This document shows, piece by piece, positions 18,434 to 28,001 of a stretch of DNA of 47,573 nucleotides (within the stretch, counting starts at the first letter, position 1; each line of letters starts with the position of its first letter). The notes below the pieces were generated by a model. The model saw only the letters and a list, made by a program, of their open reading frames with translations, was not told the DNA's origin and made no database searches. Made by a program: the position numbers and the translations under genes. The stretch spans positions 51,948-99,520 of the forward strand of contig JAGWBM010000001.1 in NCBI GenBank assembly GCA_021295895.1, written 5' to 3'. The stretch is from Pseudomonadales bacterium. GTDB lineage: Bacteria; Pseudomonadota; Gammaproteobacteria; Pseudomonadales; Azotimanducaceae.

Positions 18434-18709
18434 ATGCCGAGGGCGTTGCGAAAAGGTCCGTTCGTGGACCTGCACCTGATGCGCAAGGTCAGCGAAGCCG
18501 CGGCCAACAAGGACCGGCGGCCCATTCGCACCTGGTCGAGACGATCCATGGTCGTGCCCGACATGGTGGGACTCACCATCGCCGTCCATAACGGACGGCA
18601 GCATGTTCCGGTTTTCGTATCCGAGGACATGGTGGGCCACAAGCTCGGCGAATTCGCGCCGACCCGGACGTTTCGTGGCCACGCTGCCGACCGCAAGGCG
18701 CGGCGCTGA
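18434..18709 (+). CDS. rpsS: 30S ribosomal protein S19
   Basis: 91 residues. [19 protein letters not shown] start and [17 protein letters not shown] end are family-typical. Forms a pair with S13 in the 30S head, near the A-site tRNA. AGGAGG lies upstream, partly in the last rplB codons. Confidence 0.98.
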   Translation: MPRALRKGPFVDLHLMRKVSEAAANKDRRPIRTWSRRSMVVPDMVGLTIAVHNGRQHVPVFVSEDMVGHKLGEFAPTRTFRGHAADRKARR

Positions 18710-18744
18710 TCACGGCCTATCGTAGAGCCAAGTCGGTGAACAAC

Positions 18745-19077
18745 ATGGAAGTAAGTGCTACGGCCAAGCGACTGCCCATTTCGCCACGCAAGATCCGCCT
18801 GGTCGCTGACCAGGTGCGCGGCAAGGAAGTCGGCGTGGCGCTGGACTTCCTGCACTACAGCACGCAAAAGGGCGCGACGCTCGTGCGCAAGGTCTTGGAA
18901 TCAGCCATCGCGAACGCAGAGAACAATGAAGGCGCAGACATCGACGAACTCAAGGTGTCGAGCATCTACGTCAACGAGGGGCGAACCATGAAGCGCGGCA
19001 GACCGCGGGCCAGGGGCCGCATCGACCGGATATTCAAGCGCACCAGCCACGTAACCGTGACGGTGACGGACGACTAG
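18745..19077 (+). CDS. rplV: 50S ribosomal protein L22
   Basis: 110 residues from ATG, the usual length. [17 protein letters not shown] and the tunnel hairpin region [20 protein letters not shown] are conserved; that hairpin lines the exit tunnel and is where macrolide-resistance changes occur. A GTG three codons upstream (18736) is possible, but GGTGA there makes a better ribosome site for this ATG. Confidence 0.96.
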   Translation: MEVSATAKRLPISPRKIRLVADQVRGKEVGVALDFLHYSTQKGATLVRKVLESAIANAENNEGADIDELKVSSIYVNEGRTMKRGRPRARGRIDRIFKRTSHVTVTVTDD

Positions 19078-19088
19078 GGCGGATTAGC

Positions 19089-19754
19089 ATGGGACAAAAA
19101 GTCAGCCCCACGGGCCTGCGCCTCGGCATCATCAAGAACCACAACTCCGTGTGGTACGCGACGAAGAAGGACTACGCCGGCTACCTGCTGAACGACCTCG
19201 AGGTCCGCGAGTACATCGCCACGCGATTGGCGGCCGCGTCCGTCAGTCGGATCGAAATCGAGCGTTTGGCCCAGACCGCGCGGATCACGGTTCACACGGC
19301 GCGACCGGGGATCGTGATCGGCAAGAAAGGTGAAGACGTCGAGCGCCTGCGCGCCGAGGTGACGCGAAAGATGGGCGTTCCCGTGCACATCAATGTCGAG
19401 GAGATCCGCAAGCCGGAGGTCGACGCGCTGCTTGTCGCGCAGAACGTGGCCCAGCAACTCGAACGGCGGGTACGTCACCAACGCGCCATGCGGCGAGCGA
19501 TGCAGAACGCCATGCGCCTTGGCGCAAAGGGCATCAAGGTGCGGGTCGCGGGAAGGCTCAACGGCAACGATATCGCACGCGCCGAAGTCTACGCCGAGGG
19601 CCGTGTGCCCCTGCACACGCTGCGTGCCGACATCGACTACGCCACTGCCGAGGCCATGACGACCTACGGGATCATTGGCATCAAGGTCTGGATCTTCAAG
19701 GGCGAAGTGCTCGGTGACGAACCGGAGAACCGCGACGTCGCGGTTGCCCGCTGA
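19089..19754 (+). CDS. rpsC: 30S ribosomal protein S3
   Basis: 221 residues. [14 protein letters not shown] start; type II KH domain with [16 protein letters not shown] (about residues 75-90); C-terminal domain with [20 protein letters not shown]. Forms part of the mRNA entry channel and helicase. Shorter at the C-terminus than the 233-residue Escherichia coli protein. Confidence 0.98.
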   Translation: MGQKVSPTGLRLGIIKNHNSVWYATKKDYAGYLLNDLEVREYIATRLAAASVSRIEIERLAQTARITVHTARPGIVIGKKGEDVERLRAEVTRKMGVPVHINVEEIRKPEVDALLVAQNVAQQLERRVRHQRAMRRAMQNAMRLGAKGIKVRVAGRLNGNDIARAEVYAEGRVPLHTLRADIDYATAEAMTTYGIIGIKVWIFKGEVLGDEPENRDVAVAR

Positions 19755-19787
19755 GAAGCGGCAGGACGGAACGGGTCTTAGAGAAAC

Positions 19788-20201
19788 ATGCTGCAGCCAA
19801 AGCGAACCAAATTCCGAAAACAGCAAAAGGGCCGCAACCGCGGCCTGGCGCAACGTGGCAACCGGGTCAGCTTCGGCGAATACGGCCTGAAGGCAACCGG
19901 CCGCGGACGCATGACGGCTCGGCAGATCGAGGCCGGTCGTCGCGCCATGACGCGGCATGTACGTCGCGGCGGCAAGGTCTGGATTCGCGTGTTCCCGGAC
20001 AAGCCGATTACCAAGAAACCGCTCGAGGTGCGTCAGGGCAAGGGCAAGGGCGGCGTCGAGTACTGGGTCGCCCAGGTGCAGCCTGGCCGCATCCTCTACG
20101 AGATGGAGGGCGTTGGCGAGCACGTCGCCCGCGATGCGCTTGCGCTCGCGGCAGCCAAGCTGCCCTTCCCCACGGCGTTCGTCAAACGGTCGCCGTTCTG
20201 A
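19788..20201 (+). CDS. rplP: 50S ribosomal protein L16
   Basis: 137 residues, usual 136. [19 protein letters not shown] and [17 protein letters not shown] are conserved; the Arg in the latter region is hydroxylated by YcfD in some gammaproteobacteria. Organises the A-site tRNA elbow contact. Follows rpsC by 33 nt. Confidence 0.98.
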   Translation: MLQPKRTKFRKQQKGRNRGLAQRGNRVSFGEYGLKATGRGRMTARQIEAGRRAMTRHVRRGGKVWIRVFPDKPITKKPLEVRQGKGKGGVEYWVAQVQPGRILYEMEGVGEHVARDALALAAAKLPFPTAFVKRSPF

Positions 20202-20217
20202 TGAACGGGAGCGCGAT

Positions 20218-20418
20218 GTGAAGACGGAGGAACTGAAGGATCTGCGAGCCCAGACCCTCGAAGAGCTGGGAGACGAGATCGTGCGACTGCGCAAGGAACA
20301 GTTCCAACTGCGCATGCAACGTGCCAGCGAACTGCTGCCGCAAACGCACCTGCTCACGCGCGCCCGGCGAGACATCGCGCGTGTAAAGACACTGATCCGG
20401 GAGAAGGCAAGTGCCTGA
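20218..20418 (+). CDS. rpmC: 50S ribosomal protein L29
   Basis: 66 residues. Two-helix protein with [19 protein letters not shown] and [15 protein letters not shown]. Neighbours L23 at the tunnel exit. GTG start with GGGAG 6 nt upstream; an upstream in-frame extension to 19957 is antiparallel to nothing known and overlaps rplP. The 3' end overlaps rpsQ by 8 nt. Confidence 0.96.
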   Translation: MKTEELKDLRAQTLEELGDEIVRLRKEQFQLRMQRASELLPQTHLLTRARRDIARVKTLIREKASA

Positions 20419-20812
20419 CGAACCCACGGGCACACCCGTACAGGACGACGAGGCGGCATCCGCCGAAGCGAACGATGAAGCCCTCGCCACCGATGTCTCT
20501 GCCGATGAGGCTCTTGAGACAGGCGGCGAACCGTCTGCACGCGAGAGCACCGGCGTGGTGGTGTCCAACAAGGCCGACAAGACCATCACCGTGCTGGTGG
20601 AACGTCGCGTGAAGCATCCCGTGTACGGCAAGTTCATCCGCCGTTCCACCAAGGTTGCCGCCCACGACGAGGCCAACACATGCAACGAAGGCGACGTCGT
20701 CACCATCGTCGAGACGCGCCCGATTTCGAAGACCAAGTCGTGGACGCTCACGCGAGTCGTGGAACGGTACCGCGAAACCGCGACGCTCGGCCCGGACGAG
20801 CCAGCCGCGTAG
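20411..20812 (+). CDS. rpsQ: 30S ribosomal protein S17 with acidic N-terminal extension
   Basis: 133 residues against a usual 80-90. The S17 OB-fold core starts around residue 46 ([20 protein letters not shown], then [15 protein letters not shown] and [18 protein letters not shown]). The first 45 residues are extra, rich in Asp, Glu and Ala, with no Lys. The GTG at 20411 overlaps rpmC, as the operon's other coupled starts do, and no ATG, GTG or TTG is seen just before the core in this frame, so the extension is probably translated. Confidence 0.94.
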   Translation: MPDEPTGTPVQDDEAASAEANDEALATDVSADEALETGGEPSARESTGVVVSNKADKTITVLVERRVKHPVYGKFIRRSTKVAAHDEANTCNEGDVVTIVETRPISKTKSWTLTRVVERYRETATLGPDEPAA

Positions 20813-20841
20813 CGGCGCTGGAGCGTTGAGGAGCGCAAACG

Positions 20842-21210
20842 ATGATTCAAGCCCAGACCATGCTCGACATCGCCGACAACAGCGGGGCTCGCCGCGTGCA
20901 GTGCATCAAGGTACTCGGCGGTTCCCGGCGACGCTATGCGGGCATCGGCGATGTCGTCAAGGTGACCGTCAAGGAAGCCATCCCGCGCGGGCGGGTCCGC
21001 AAGGGGCAAGTCATGAACGCCGTCGTGGTACGAACCAAGCACGGCGTCCGTCGCGCGGACGGTTCGCTGATCCGTTTCGATCAGAATGCTGCCGTGCTGT
21101 TGACGGCGGGACTGCAACCGGTCGGAACGCGGATTTTCGGGCCCGTTACGCGGGAATTGCGCAGTGAACGCTTCATGCGGATTGCTTCGCTCGCGCCTGA
21201 AGTGCTCTAG
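20842..21210 (+). CDS. rplN: 50S ribosomal protein L14
   Basis: 122 residues, the usual length. [20 protein letters not shown] start and [15 protein letters not shown] are conserved. Sits at the subunit interface near L19 and is the docking site of RsfS, whose gene is at 39104. ATG follows TTGAGGAGCGCAAACG. Confidence 0.98.
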   Translation: MIQAQTMLDIADNSGARRVQCIKVLGGSRRRYAGIGDVVKVTVKEAIPRGRVRKGQVMNAVVVRTKHGVRRADGSLIRFDQNAAVLLTAGLQPVGTRIFGPVTRELRSERFMRIASLAPEVL

Positions 21211-21230
21211 CAGAAGCGGACGTACTCGAC

Positions 21231-21551
21231 ATGCGGAAGGTAAGAAAGCAGGACGAAGTCGTCGTCATCGCGGGACGCGATAGGGGCAAACGCGGCGAGA
21301 TATTGGAGATCGTGTCCAAGGACAAGCTGCTTGTGTCGGGAATCAACCTGGTGAAGAAGCATACCCGGGCCAACCCGGTTAATAACGACCCGGGCGGAAT
21401 CAAGGACATCGAAGCACCGATCGCGGCGTCCAACGTCGCACTGGTCAATCCCGAGACCGACAAGGCCGACCGCGTGGGCATCCGCGAAGAGGAAGGCAAA
21501 AGGGTGCGCTACTTCAAATCCACCAACACGCTCGTGGACGAGGACGAGTGA
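21231..21551 (+). CDS. rplX: 50S ribosomal protein L24
   Basis: 106 residues. KOW motif [18 protein letters not shown] near the N-terminus; [13 protein letters not shown] and the [10 protein letters not shown] segment are typical. Early 50S assembly initiator. Ends in a short acidic stretch (DEDE) and overlaps rplE by 4 nt. Confidence 0.97.
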   Translation: MRKVRKQDEVVVIAGRDRGKRGEILEIVSKDKLLVSGINLVKKHTRANPVNNDPGGIKDIEAPIAASNVALVNPETDKADRVGIREEEGKRVRYFKSTNTLVDEDE

Positions 21552-22093
21552 CCGTGTCGGACTTGAGAACAAGGTACCTGGAAGACATCCGGCCCGCCCT
21601 GGTTGAACAGTTCAACTACACCTCGGTCATGGGAGCACCTCAGCTCGCCAAGGTTACGCTCAACATGGGTTTGGGCGACGCCGTCGGGGATCGCAAGACC
21701 ATGGATGCGGCGGTATCGAACCTGGCGCTGATAGCCGGGCAACAGCCCGTCGTCACAAAGGCCAGGAAGTCCGAGGCGGGCTTCAAGATCCGCGAAGGTT
21801 TCCCGGTCGGTTGCAAGGTCACGCTGCGTCGGAAGCGGATGTACGAGTTTGTCGAGCGTCTCATCGGCATCGCCATTCCTCGCATGCGCGACTTCCGCGG
21901 CCTGAACCCACGTTCGTTCGATGGCCGCGGCAACTTCTCGATGGGGATCGCCGAGCAGATCGTCTTTCCGGAAATCGACTACGACCGGATCGACAAAATC
22001 CGTGGTCTGGACGTGATCGTCACGACGACGGCGAAGACGGACGAAGAAGGCCTTGCGCTGCTCAAGGGCTTCGAATTCCCCTTCCGAAACTGA
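21548..22093 (+). CDS. rplE: 50S ribosomal protein L5
   Basis: 181 residues, usual 179. [36 protein letters not shown] and [17 protein letters not shown] are conserved. Binds 5S rRNA with L18 and L25. GTG start overlaps the rplX stop (GTGA); a second GTG lies two codons later. Confidence 0.97.
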   Translation: MTVSDLRTRYLEDIRPALVEQFNYTSVMGAPQLAKVTLNMGLGDAVGDRKTMDAAVSNLALIAGQQPVVTKARKSEAGFKIREGFPVGCKVTLRRKRMYEFVERLIGIAIPRMRDFRGLNPRSFDGRGNFSMGIAEQIVFPEIDYDRIDKIRGLDVIVTTTAKTDEEGLALLKGFEFPFRN

Positions 22094-22130
22094 CCGCCAC
22101 GCCCAACGCCTAAGGGAGAAGAGAGAGTCA

Positions 22131-22436
22131 ATGGCAAAGATTTCCGTTATCGAGCGCGAAAAGAAGCGTCAGAAGATCGTCGCGAAGTACGCGGGGAAAC
22201 GGGCGGCCTTGAAGAAGGTGATCGGCGACCGCGACGCATCGGACGCCGAGCGCTGGCAAGCCCAGCAGCAACTGCAGAAGTTGCCGCGCAACGCCTCCCC
22301 GGTCCGACTCCGCAACCGTTGCGACCAAACCGGACGACCCAGGGGCGTCTATCGAAAGTTTGGCTTGGGTCGCAACAAGCTGCGCGAGGCGGCGAACCGC
22401 GGTGACATTCCCGGGCTCGTCAAGGCGAGCTGGTAG
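22131..22436 (+). CDS. rpsN: 30S ribosomal protein S14 (zinc-independent type)
   Basis: 101 residues, the long form lacking the CXXC pairs of the zinc-binding short form. [20 protein letters not shown] and [19 protein letters not shown] are conserved. ATG at 22131 with GGGAGAAGAGAG upstream; an in-frame start at 22053 lies inside rplE. Confidence 0.97.
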   Translation: MAKISVIEREKKRQKIVAKYAGKRAALKKVIGDRDASDAERWQAQQQLQKLPRNASPVRLRNRCDQTGRPRGVYRKFGLGRNKLREAANRGDIPGLVKASW

Positions 22437-22450
22437 GCGGTGAACCGATC

Positions 22451-22843
22451 ATGAGCATGCAGGATCCCATCGCCGATCTCCTGACACGAATCAGAAATGC
22501 CCAACGAGCGCACCATGAATCGGTCTCCCTACCGAGTTCCAAGTTGAAGACAGCGGTCTGCAAGGTGCTGCGCGACGAGGGCTACATCGGCACCTACAAC
22601 GTCAGCGAGGGCACGAAGCCCTTGCTCAGCATTTCCCTGCGCTACGTCGATGGCGAACCCGTGATTGCCGACATCGGCCGGGTTAGCCGCCCGGGGCTGC
22701 GCATCTACAAGCCCAGCGACGAACTGCCCCTCGTCCGTGGCGGTTTGGGAATCGCCGTCGTCAGCACGAACTTTGGCGTCATGACCGACCGTGCGGCCCG
22801 GCGTGCCGGCGTGGGCGGCGAAGTTCTCTGCACGGTCTTCTAG
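22451..22843 (+). CDS. rpsH: 30S ribosomal protein S8
   Basis: 130 residues, the usual length. [16 protein letters not shown] start and [20 protein letters not shown] end. Central-domain 16S binder; in Escherichia coli it represses the spc operon by binding the mRNA near rplE. Confidence 0.98.
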   Translation: MSMQDPIADLLTRIRNAQRAHHESVSLPSSKLKTAVCKVLRDEGYIGTYNVSEGTKPLLSISLRYVDGEPVIADIGRVSRPGLRIYKPSDELPLVRGGLGIAVVSTNFGVMTDRAARRAGVGGEVLCTVF

Positions 22844-22845
22844 CC

Positions 22846-23388
22846 ATGTCCAGAATCGCGAACAGTCCCATACAAGTGCCCGACGGCGTCGAAGTCGACG
22901 TCGGCGGCGGCGACGTGACGGTGGTTACGGCCAAGGGGACCAAGGGTTCACTGTCCATTGACGTAGCGCCCGAGGTGGAAGTCAAGCGAGAGGACAACGT
23001 CGTCATGTTTGCCCCGCGCAGTGCCAGCCGAACCGCCAAGGCGCTCGCCGGTACGACCCGGTCACTGGTCAACAGCATGGTCGTCGGCGTCTCCGAAGGC
23101 TTCGAGAAGCGGCTCGAACTTCAGGGCGTCGGTTACCGTGCCCAAGCCCGGGGTCGACGATTGAACTTGCAACTCGGCTTCTCGCACCCCATAGATTACG
23201 AACTGCCAGAAGGCATCGAGGTTCAAACCACGAGCCAGACCGAGATTGTCGTCAGCGGCATCGACAAACAGCTCGTGGGACAGGTTGCCGCGGAAATCCG
23301 CGGGTTTCGGCCACCCGAACCCTACAAGGGCAAGGGCGTGCGCTATCGGAACGAACGCGTGCGACGCAAGGAAGGCAAGAAGAAGTGA
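22846..23388 (+). CDS. rplF: 50S ribosomal protein L6
   Basis: 180 residues, close to the usual 177. Two related domains; [18 protein letters not shown] start and the signature [20 protein letters not shown] near the C-terminus. Binds near the sarcin-ricin loop. The start is 2 nt after the rpsH stop and the TGA overlaps the rplR GTG. Confidence 0.98.
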   Translation: MSRIANSPIQVPDGVEVDVGGGDVTVVTAKGTKGSLSIDVAPEVEVKREDNVVMFAPRSASRTAKALAGTTRSLVNSMVVGVSEGFEKRLELQGVGYRAQARGRRLNLQLGFSHPIDYELPEGIEVQTTSQTEIVVSGIDKQLVGQVAAEIRGFRPPEPYKGKGVRYRNERVRRKEGKKK

Positions 23389-23774
23389 CGCAGCGCTCTC
23401 TGAAACACAGCACGACGGGCCGCGCTAGGAAGGTCAACCGCCTGAAGCGCGCCAAGCGAACGCGGCTCACGATCCGCGAATCGAATACGCTGCGACTGAC
23501 GGTGCACCGAACGCCGCGCCACATGTACGCGCAGGTGATCGGCACCGAAGACGGCGGCGACCGCGTCCTAGTGCAGGCTTCGACCCTGGATAAGGCGTTG
23601 CAGAACGGCAACGGCGGCAATGTCGATGCGGCGAGCGCCGTCGGCACCCTTGTCGCCGAACGGGCCATGGCGGCCGGCGTGCGCAAAGTGGCGTTCGACC
23701 GCTCGGGTTACAAGTACCACGGCCGCGTCAAGGCCTTGGCAGAGGCGGCACGCGCCGGCGGATTGGAGTTCTAG
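23385..23774 (+). CDS. rplR: 50S ribosomal protein L18
   Basis: 129 residues, slightly above the usual 117 because of extra residues at the N-terminus. [16 protein letters not shown] and [20 protein letters not shown] are conserved. Binds 5S rRNA beside L5. GTG start overlaps the rplF stop (GTGA). Confidence 0.97.
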   Translation: MTQRSLKHSTTGRARKVNRLKRAKRTRLTIRESNTLRLTVHRTPRHMYAQVIGTEDGGDRVLVQASTLDKALQNGNGGNVDAASAVGTLVAERAMAAGVRKVAFDRSGYKYHGRVKALAEAARAGGLEF

Positions 23775-23780
23775 CAAAAC

Positions 23781-24284
23781 ATGGCTTATTCCGAAGAGAT
23801 CAAGGAAGAGGGCCTCGTCGAGAAGGTCGTCCACATCAACTTCGTCGTGAAGGTGGTCAAAGGCGGACGCCAGCGCGGGGTCACGGCGCTGGTCGCCGTC
23901 GGCGACACCGAGGGCCGCGTCGGATTCGGGCGCGGCAAGGCCCGGGAAACGCCCATGGCGATCCAAAAGGCCAACGAAGCGGCGCGCCGCAACATGGTCG
24001 ACGTCGAGTTGAACGGCACGACGATCTGGTACCCCGTCAAGGAGAGCTTCGGCGCGTCCACCATCTACATGCAGCCGGCCTCCGAGGGCACGGGCATCAT
24101 CGCCGGTGACAAGATGCGCGCCGTGTTGGAATGCGCTGGCGTTAGGAACGTCCTCGCCAAGTGCTACGGATCTACGAACCCCGTCAACGTGGTGACGGCA
24201 ACGTTCCGCGCGCTCACACGAATGAAGTCGCCCCAACTGATTGCCGCGAAACGCGGCAAGACGGTCGAGGAGATCACCGCTTAG
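23781..24284 (+). CDS. rpsE: 30S ribosomal protein S5
   Basis: 167 residues, the usual length. [20 protein letters not shown] and [20 protein letters not shown] carry the decoding and accuracy loop region; C-terminal [16 protein letters not shown]. Forms the mRNA entry helicase with S3 and S4. Follows rplR by 6 nt. Confidence 0.98.
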   Translation: MAYSEEIKEEGLVEKVVHINFVVKVVKGGRQRGVTALVAVGDTEGRVGFGRGKARETPMAIQKANEAARRNMVDVELNGTTIWYPVKESFGASTIYMQPASEGTGIIAGDKMRAVLECAGVRNVLAKCYGSTNPVNVVTATFRALTRMKSPQLIAAKRGKTVEEITA

Positions 24285-24314
24285 CGGCGGGTCGAGGGTT
24301 GAGAGGCTGACAAC

Positions 24315-24503
24315 GTGGCGAAGAAGACCGTGAAGATCAAACTCTTGAGGTCGCCCTCCGGAAGGCTCCCCAAGCACCGGGCGTGCCTGGCCGGACTCGG
24401 CCTACGCCGTGTCGGCTCGGTGAGCGAGTTGGAGGACACGCCCGCAGTACGCGGCATGATCGACAGGGTCGCGTATCTCCTCGAGGTGGAGAGCAATAGA
24501 TGA
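24315..24503 (+). CDS. rpmD: 50S ribosomal protein L30
   Basis: 62 residues, the usual bacterial length. [20 protein letters not shown], then GLRRVGS and [17 protein letters not shown] start; the TGA overlaps the rplO ATG (ATGA). Confidence 0.96.
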   Translation: MAKKTVKIKLLRSPSGRLPKHRACLAGLGLRRVGSVSELEDTPAVRGMIDRVAYLLEVESNR

Positions 24504-24940
24504 CGACTCGGCTGAACAACATCGGCCCGGCGCCGGGCAGCAAGCGGTCGAAGAAACGCGTCGGTCGCGGCATCGCCGCCGGTGGAGGCAAGACCGCGGG
24601 CCGAGGCCACAAGGGCCAGCGTTCGCGCTCCGGCGGCAACGTAAGGCCAGGCTTCGAAGGCGGCCAACTGCCACTGCAGAAACGCATTCCGGCGTTCGGT
24701 TTCCGGTCGCGCATCGCCTTGAAGACCGCCGAGGTGCGGACATCCGAACTTGCCGGGGCGGCCCGCGACGGCATCGTCGATCTCGACGCCCTCAAAGCGG
24801 CTGGCATCGTGTCGAAACGCGTGGCACGAGCCCGGGTATTCCTCTCCGGTGCCGTGTCCGGGGCGATCGAGGTCCGGGGTCTGCCCGTTAGCAAGGGCGC
24901 TCGCGCCGCCATCGAGAAGGCAGGAGGCAAGGTCAACTAG
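24500..24940 (+). CDS. rplO: 50S ribosomal protein L15
   Basis: 146 residues, the usual length. [33 protein letters not shown] and [18 protein letters not shown] are the conserved N-terminal RNA-binding tail. Late 50S assembly protein. Its TAG shares one base with the secY GTG. Confidence 0.98.
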   Translation: MTTRLNNIGPAPGSKRSKKRVGRGIAAGGGKTAGRGHKGQRSRSGGNVRPGFEGGQLPLQKRIPAFGFRSRIALKTAEVRTSELAGAARDGIVDLDALKAAGIVSKRVARARVFLSGAVSGAIEVRGLPVSKGARAAIEKAGGKVN

Positions 24941-26313
24941 TGGCGACGGCGGCGCCGGCCATTACCGGAGCAAGAAGCGGGGGACTGTCCGAGCTACGCT
25001 CGCGGCTGCTGTTCGTCCTGTTCGCACTCCTGGTGTACCGGATCGGCACCCACATCCCGGTACCCGGCATCAACCCCGATCAGCTGCGCAACCTTTTCGA
25101 TGCGAACCAGGGCGGCATACTGGACATCTTCAACATGTTCTCGGGCGGGGCGCTGGAGCGGATGAGCATCCTGGCGCTCGGGGTCATGCCATACATCACG
25201 TCGAGCATCATCATGAACCTGTTGACGATGATGTACCCAACGCTGAGCCAGTTGCGCAAGGAAGGCCAGGCAGGCCGTCGCAAGATCACCAAGTACACCC
25301 GCTACGGCACGTTGTTGATCGCCCTTATCCAAGGCTCCGCGCTGACCGGCACGCTTGCCGGGCAAGGTCTCGCGTTCACCGCGACCTGGGACTTCTACCT
25401 CGTTGCCATCGTCACCTTGGTGACGGGGGCATTGTTCATGATGTGGCTCGGTGAGCAGATCAACGAGCGCGGCGTCGGCAACGGCATATCGCTGCTGATC
25501 TTCGCGGGCATCGTATCGGGATTTCCCGGTGCGGTCGGCCAATCCTTCGAAGCAGCGCGGCAGGGCGACATCAACATCCTGGTACTCGGCGCCGTCGCGG
25601 CCATCGGTATCGCCATCGTCGGATTCGTCGTCTTCGTGGAGAGCGGCCAACGCCGAATCACGGTCAACTACGCCAGACGCCAACAGGGCCGTCGCATGTA
25701 CCAGCCGCAGAGCCATCCGCTGCCGTTCAAGATCAACATGGCAGGCGTGATCCCCGCGATTTTCGCATCCAGCCTGCTGCTCGCCCCAGCGTCCATGGCG
25801 CAGTGGTTCGGCCAAGCACCCAACATGTCTTGGCTGCAGGACGTGGCGTTGGTCCTTTCGCCCGGACAACCGCTCTATATCCTGTTGTTCGCCGGGGGCA
25901 TCATTTTCTTCAGCTTCTTCTACACCGCACTGATGCGCGACCCGAAGGAGCTAGCCGACGACCTGAAGCGGCAGGGTGCCTACATTCCCGGCATCCGGCC
26001 TGGTCGGCAAACGGCGGACTATCTGGACGACGTGATCACCCGCTTGACGTTCTTCGGATCGATCTACGTCGCCGTGGTTTGCCTGTTGCCGGAGTTCATG
26101 GTCGTGTTCTTCAACATCACGTTGCAGTTGGGCGGCACGGCCCTGCTGATCGTGGTGGTCGTGTCCATGGACTTCATGTCGCAAGTGCAGGAACACATGA
26201 TGTCGAGCCAATACGCGAAGCTCATGGAGAAGTCCAATCTGCGCAGCTACGGTCGCGGCGGACGCGCCAGGACCGGGCGACGGGGCAGCTCGGTACCCCA
26301 AAGGCGAAGGTAG
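24940..26313 (+). CDS. secY: Protein translocase subunit SecY
   Basis: 457 residues with about ten hydrophobic membrane segments. Signatures: YRIGTHIPVPGINPDQL, GVMPYITSSIIM (the family pore/plug region) and cytoplasmic loop C5 with GIRPGRQTADYLDDVITRLT. Forms the SecYEG channel in the inner membrane. The C-terminus is a strongly basic Arg-rich tail (GRARTGRRGSSVPQRRR). Last large gene of the spc operon; GTG start overlaps rplO. Confidence 0.98.
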   Translation: MATAAPAITGARSGGLSELRSRLLFVLFALLVYRIGTHIPVPGINPDQLRNLFDANQGGILDIFNMFSGGALERMSILALGVMPYITSSIIMNLLTMMYPTLSQLRKEGQAGRRKITKYTRYGTLLIALIQGSALTGTLAGQGLAFTATWDFYLVAIVTLVTGALFMMWLGEQINERGVGNGISLLIFAGIVSGFPGAVGQSFEAARQGDINILVLGAVAAIGIAIVGFVVFVESGQRRITVNYARRQQGRRMYQPQSHPLPFKINMAGVIPAIFASSLLLAPASMAQWFGQAPNMSWLQDVALVLSPGQPLYILLFAGGIIFFSFFYTALMRDPKELADDLKRQGAYIPGIRPGRQTADYLDDVITRLTFFGSIYVAVVCLLPEFMVVFFNITLQLGGTALLIVVVVSMDFMSQVQEHMMSSQYAKLMEKSNLRSYGRGGRARTGRRGSSVPQRRR

Positions 26314-26368
26314 GAGTTCGAGGCGAACCTCGAGTCCCCGACAGGGCGGCACCAGGTAAGGATGTACA

Positions 26369-26485
26369 ATGAAAGTCAGGGCATCGGTCAAGAAAATCTG
26401 CCGCAACTGCAAGATCGTTCGGCGCAAGGGTGTCGTGCGCGTCATTTGCCGCACGGAACCACGGCACAAGCAGCGTCAGGGTTGA
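26369..26485 (+). CDS. rpmJ: 50S ribosomal protein L36
   Basis: 38 residues, [20 protein letters not shown] and then [18 protein letters not shown]. The zinc ligands C11, C14, C27 and H33 are present, so this is the zinc-binding form. ATG at 26369 follows AGGTAAGGATGTACA. Typical place between secY and rpsM. Confidence 0.97.
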   Translation: MKVRASVKKICRNCKIVRRKGVVRVICRTEPRHKQRQG

Positions 26486-26528
26486 GTGCGGCCGGCAAAC
26501 GGTCGCGCGACGGAGACTAGGCAAATTC

Positions 26529-26549
26529 GGGACGGGACAACCCCGTCCC
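26529..26549 (+). repeat. Stem-loop of repeat family 2 in the rpsM leader
   Basis: GGGACGGG (26529-26536) pairs with CCCGTCCC (26542-26549), loop ACAAC, followed by CTAC. The stem is identical to that at 10214-10234. It lies 15 nt before the rpsM start, directly upstream of its AGGAG ribosome site, where the alpha operon is normally controlled by S4. Confidence 0.85.
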
Positions 26550-26563
26550 CTACAGGAGAAACA

Positions 26564-26920
26564 GTGGCACGAATCGCGGGCATCAATATCCCAGACAACA
26601 AGCACGCGGAGATCTCTCTCACCTACATTTTCGGGGTCGGTCGCTCGAGTGCGCGCAGGATGTGCGACGCGGTCGGCGTGAATCCAACCGCCCGTATCGG
26701 CGAACTCGGGGAAGACGATCTCGACAAGCTACGCGCGGAAGTTTCCAAGGTGGCCATCGAAGGGGATCTCCGTCGCGAGACGCAATTGAACGTCAAACGG
26801 CTCATGGATCTCGGCTGCTATCGGGGTATGCGGCACCGCCGGGGACTGCCGGTACACGGTCAGCGCACCCACACCAACGCGCGAACCCGGAAGGGTCCGC
26901 CCCGCTTGATCAGAAAATAG
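26564..26920 (+). CDS. rpsM: 30S ribosomal protein S13
   Basis: 118 residues, the usual length. [20 protein letters not shown] start, H2TH region [11 protein letters not shown], and the tail [14 protein letters not shown] that reaches the P-site tRNA. GTG at 26564 with AGGAG upstream; an earlier in-frame GTG at 26486 would translate the family 2 hairpin and was rejected. Confidence 0.97.
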   Translation: MARIAGINIPDNKHAEISLTYIFGVGRSSARRMCDAVGVNPTARIGELGEDDLDKLRAEVSKVAIEGDLRRETQLNVKRLMDLGCYRGMRHRRGLPVHGQRTHTNARTRKGPPRLIRK

Positions 26921-26958
26921 CCCGCACTTGCCAACGAAGGGAGACGGAATAGGCCAAC

Positions 26959-27351
26959 ATGGCGACAGCAACCACGACGAGGAGCCGCAAGGGCCGACGC
27001 ATTGTCACAGATGGCGTCGCGCACGTGCATGCCTCGTTCAACAACACGATCATCACCATCACGGACCGGCAGGGTAACGCGCTGTGCTGGGCAACGGCGG
27101 GCGGGTCCGGATACCGGGGCTCGCGGAAGAGCACGCCGTTCGCCGCACAGGTGGCATCGGAACGCGCGGCAAACAGTGCCATGGAACAGTACGGCATGAA
27201 GAGTGTCGACGTGTTCGTCAAGGGGCCCGGCCCCGGGCGCGAGTCGGCGGTCCGCGCAATGAACGCCGCCGGTTTGAAGATCAACAGCATCTCGGATGTC
27301 ACGCCGATTCCCCACAACGGCTGCCGTCCTCCGAAACGTCGGCGGGTCTGA
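26959..27351 (+). CDS. rpsK: 30S ribosomal protein S11
   Basis: 130 residues, the usual length. [30 protein letters not shown]-like [14 protein letters not shown] and the tail [16 protein letters not shown]. Platform protein near the mRNA exit. ATG with AAGGGAGACGG upstream; rpsD begins 3 nt after its stop. Confidence 0.98.
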   Translation: MATATTTRSRKGRRIVTDGVAHVHASFNNTIITITDRQGNALCWATAGGSGYRGSRKSTPFAAQVASERAANSAMEQYGMKSVDVFVKGPGPGRESAVRAMNAAGLKINSISDVTPIPHNGCRPPKRRRV

Positions 27352-27354
27352 CAA

Positions 27355-27978
27355 ATGGCTAGATATCTGGGACCGAAACTGAAGCTCTCGCGACGCGAGG
27401 GTACGGATTTGTTCTTGAAGAGCGGCATCCGGCCGCTCGACTCGAAATGCCGGGCGGACACGATTCCCGGCGAGCATGGTGCCGCGCGACGCCAGAAGGT
27501 CAAGGACTTTGCCGTACAACTTAGGGAGAAGCAGAAAGTGCGCCGCTTCTACGGCGTGCTGGAAAAGCAGTTCCGCAACTACTACAAGAAGGCCGATCGG
27601 CAGAAAGGCGCGACCGGCGAGAACCTGCTCCGTCTCCTGGAACGCAGGCTGGACAATGTCGTCTACCGGATGGGTTACGGCTGCACGCGCGCGGAGAGTC
27701 GCCAACTGGTTTCGCATCGGGCCATCGTCGTCAACGGTTCCGTGGTCAACATTCCGTCCTACCAGGTCACGCCCGAAGACGCCGTCGCCGTTCGCGAGTC
27801 CAAGCGAACACAACTCAGGATACGACAAGCCCTCGAACTTGCCAGCCAACGCGGCCCGGTCGAGTGGATCGACGTCGACCCCGACAAGATGGAAGGGATC
27901 TACAAGCGCGATCCCGACCGTTCGGAGCTACCCGGCGAGATCAACGAGAACCTGATCGTCGAGTTGTACTCCAAGTAA
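27355..27978 (+). CDS. rpsD: 30S ribosomal protein S4
   Basis: 207 residues, close to the usual 206. [20 protein letters not shown] start, S4 RNA-binding domain [14 protein letters not shown] and [17 protein letters not shown]. Nucleates 30S assembly and is the alpha-operon translational repressor in Escherichia coli. The N-terminal zinc cysteines of the C+ type are absent. Confidence 0.98.
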   Translation: MARYLGPKLKLSRREGTDLFLKSGIRPLDSKCRADTIPGEHGAARRQKVKDFAVQLREKQKVRRFYGVLEKQFRNYYKKADRQKGATGENLLRLLERRLDNVVYRMGYGCTRAESRQLVSHRAIVVNGSVVNIPSYQVTPEDAVAVRESKRTQLRIRQALELASQRGPVEWIDVDPDKMEGIYKRDPDRSELPGEINENLIVELYSK

Positions 27979-28001
27979 CCGTTTTTTCGCGGAGGAAATC
28001 C

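Noticed and set aside
19074-20540. 488-codon open frame antisense to rpsC-rplP-rpmC
   Set aside because: Crosses three ribosomal genes on the opposite strand; a compositional shadow.
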